Origin: Ophioderma brevispina
Taxonomy: Eukaryota; Echinodermata; Ophiuroidea; Amphilepidida; Ophiodermatidae
Length of the DNA: 64,000 bases
Direction: 5' to 3'
Assembly (NCBI GenBank): GCA_023653785.1
Contig: JAMKCH010084882.1
Location: forward strand, 18,244 to 82,243
The translations under genes were made by a program, and so were the position numbers. The notes under the pieces were generated by a model, which was given only the letters and a program-made list of their open reading frames with translations, was not told where the DNA came from and did no database searches. This document shows, one piece after another, positions 62,230-64,000 of this stretch; position 1 is the stretch's first letter; the number at the start of each line of letters is the position of its first letter.

Positions 62230-62707
62230 AGATGATAAACCTTAATAATACAGATAACCATAGGTTATGTACAAAGAGGAACTATTTGGTTGTATACAGA
62301 AGATAAAGTAATACATAAGAACTGTGGTAAAATGAGACCTTACTTTGCAAAAGTTATAACAGATATAGGTGACAATATTACAGATACATCCAATACAAAG
62401 CAGTATTTTGGAATGCATCCACGGTGAAGGGACGAGGACACTGCTAAACGCAAGGCGTGAGGTCGCAGTGCCCTCTGCAAAAAAGTGAAAAAGGGAATTG
62501 AAAAGGTTACTTAAATACGAAAATAATACCGGGGGGGGGGGCAGCAGACGAGACATAATGTACATGACAGGACAAACTATGGACAAACATGATGTCTGGC
62601 TTAATAACGTTTATAAATGAAATGATAAGTTAGGTGGATATACATAATAAATGTGAATATGAATATGAGTATATGAATATGAAAATACAGAGGAGAGGGA
62701 AAATAAG
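62230..62707 (-). other. Probable 3' UTR of the LINE
   Basis: Follows the LINE stop codon on the reverse strand. Contains an ATGAATATGAATATG-type repeat (62650-62690) and a G10 run (62531-62540). The 3' end is not fixed; about 62230 is a guess from the change in composition. Confidence 0.5.
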
Positions 62708-63669
62708 TTAAGAAGGCATGTCATCATACAGCTTGACAAGAGACTTTTTAAACTTGTTTTTTAAATGATGATAATGAGCGAGAATTCTGGCGTTCAGAGG
62801 GCAGTTGCATCCATAGCTTAGGGCCTTGGGATTTGGAGGTATTACTGGCAAGAACAGTGTTGGTGGGTTAATGAAGGGGTCATTAGCATGTCTGGTATCA
62901 TAATTGTCGGAAGGAGTGTTAACGTTACAGAAATAAGATCCAATGGAAGAAGATGGTGGTGATATTGGTACATAAAAGAGGCAAGTTGAAGTTGATAGAT
63001 GTCGCGCACTTTAAGAGTAGAAAAAGAGATGAAAAGGGGATCAGTGTGTTCGAGCCAGAGAGAATTAGTACAGGTACGGATGGCGCGTTTCTGAAGAGTG
63101 GAGTTGTTAGGATCAGCCCAGATCATCGCACCATATGACAGATATGGAAGAATAAGAGAATTGTAAAGAGTCTTAAGTGAATGCTGGGGAAGATAAGGAC
63201 GTACCTTACGAATCACACCAATGTATTTGGAAACTATTTTGGATACATGCTGTGTTTGGGAATTCCAGGAAATATTAGATTCAATTAGCAGGCCAAGAAA
63301 TTTGGTTGAGTCAACCTGGAGGATTGGAGTATCATCAATTTGTATTTTAATGTCAATTTTAGGTTTATTACTATGTTTATTTTTAAAAATCATATAATTA
63401 GTCTTTTTTATATTTAGAGAAAGTTTATTTAGCTTAAACCAGTAGGATATTTGTTTAAGTTCAGTGTTAATTATTTGCTCAAGTTTAAGCGGATCTGAGT
63501 GGGAAAATAAAATATTCGTGTCATCTGCAAATAAAATAAACTGTGGAATTTTAGAACTGAGGGGTAAATCATTTATGTAAAGTAGGAATAAGAGAGGGCC
63601 AAGTATAGAGCCCTGCGGAACACCGCACGTGATGCTGACGGAGTCAGAGGTGGTATTGTTGTGGATCAC
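62708..63669 (-). pseudogene. LINE reverse transcriptase and C-terminal domain, 5' truncated
   Basis: The best-preserved retrotransposon in the window. The frame from 63669 down encodes 275 residues: GVPQGSILGPLLFLLYINDL (residues 16-35), the catalytic FADD box (47-50), NKLSLNIKKTNYMIF (palm/thumb), TKFLGLLIESNISW, LPYLSYGAMIWA, and LQKRAIRTCTNSLWLEHTDP, in the order of non-LTR reverse transcriptases. The first codon read as start is GTG and lies inside the domain, so the element is 5' truncated, as usual for LINE insertions. Beyond residue 235 the sequence continues in other frames (DNYDTRHAND, GPKLWMQLPSERQ, FKKSLVKLYDDMPS) to a TAA at 62710-62708, showing two or three frameshifts. Clade is uncertain; CR1-group or Rex-like is my reading. 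Confidence 0.94.
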
Positions 63670-63889
63670 TCATTTACAATGACATGGTATCATAGGTCCT
63701 TTCCTGTTTCCATTGTGCACAATGTAGTGAGATTAATCCTTCCCAAGATTTGTATGGCAGCAATTTGTAAATTTTTTTTCTGATTGGTTGTGTTAGGTTG
63801 CAAGCTACACTGGACAAACTCCAACTCTGGAATCTCTTATATAGCCATAATTGTTTTTATCATTGAATTCAGCTTCCGACATATATTAG

Positions 63890-63962
63890 TATCAATCAAT
63901 CAATCAATCGATCGATCAATTCTATTGTTATTCTCAATCAATCGATCAATTCTATTGTTAGA
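63890..63962. repeat. TCAA/TCGA simple repeat with tandem duplication
   Basis: ATCAATCAATCAATCAATCG followed by two copies of CAATCGATCAATTCTATTGT with 13 bases between their cores. Confidence 0.85.
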
Positions 63963-64000
63963 GATATCCTTAAAGTAATCACATTGTTTAATCAAATATG

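Overview
This is an AT-rich stretch of animal nuclear DNA, most likely from a marine invertebrate. The evidence is non-LTR (LINE) reverse transcriptase remnants, tRNA-derived SINEs with ATT-rich tails, Tc1/mariner-type transposon relics with TA target duplications, many small inverted-repeat elements and long homopolymer runs. The sequence alone does not fix the species. I found no operon, no rRNA or tRNA gene, no CRISPR array and no host gene I could name. Apart from the transposon relics, every open frame is short and unremarkable. The window reads as intergenic or deep intronic DNA built from layers of mobile-element debris.

Layout. Bases 1-1080 hold the reverse-strand wreck of a CR1/L2-like LINE that runs off the left edge. 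A dispersed repeat lies at 1238-1780, with a diverged partner at 42154-42690. An inverted repeat (7853-8006) and the 3' end of a second LINE (8155-8768, + strand, GAT-repeat tail) follow. A SINE lies at 10587-10907 and a broken Tc1-type transposase at 11935-12640 (- strand). Between 12637 and 18415 two arrays of a 15-16 bp motif face each other in inverted orientation around a 4.4 kb core, which resembles a foldback transposon. A complete non-autonomous TA-target element is at 19421-20276. A satellite of about 147 bp period spans 23600-24440, and a hAT-like MITE lies near 26700.

The middle (27-47 kb) is sparse. It holds a full SINE (32712-33043), an RTE-like LINE fragment (33640-33955), a three-copy tandem duplication (34683-35785), two hairpin or MITE-like elements near 38.3 and 39.9 kb, and homopolymer runs. 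An 88-base C tract (47929-48016) precedes the largest structure.

That structure is a direct duplication: 48016-53248 and 54090-61716 align end to end, with many small indels. Both copies carry the same chain: tRNA-like SINE, telomere-like repeats, a TA-target element and a shared dispersed repeat. Copy 2 has additionally received about 1.8 kb inside its TA-target element, carrying a novel-looking degenerate array with a roughly 36 bp core, and a 157 bp Harbinger-like MITE. It could be a real segmental duplication or two divergent haplotypes joined by assembly. The right end holds the best preserved LINE (62230-63669, - strand), truncated at its 5' end inside the reverse transcriptase domain.
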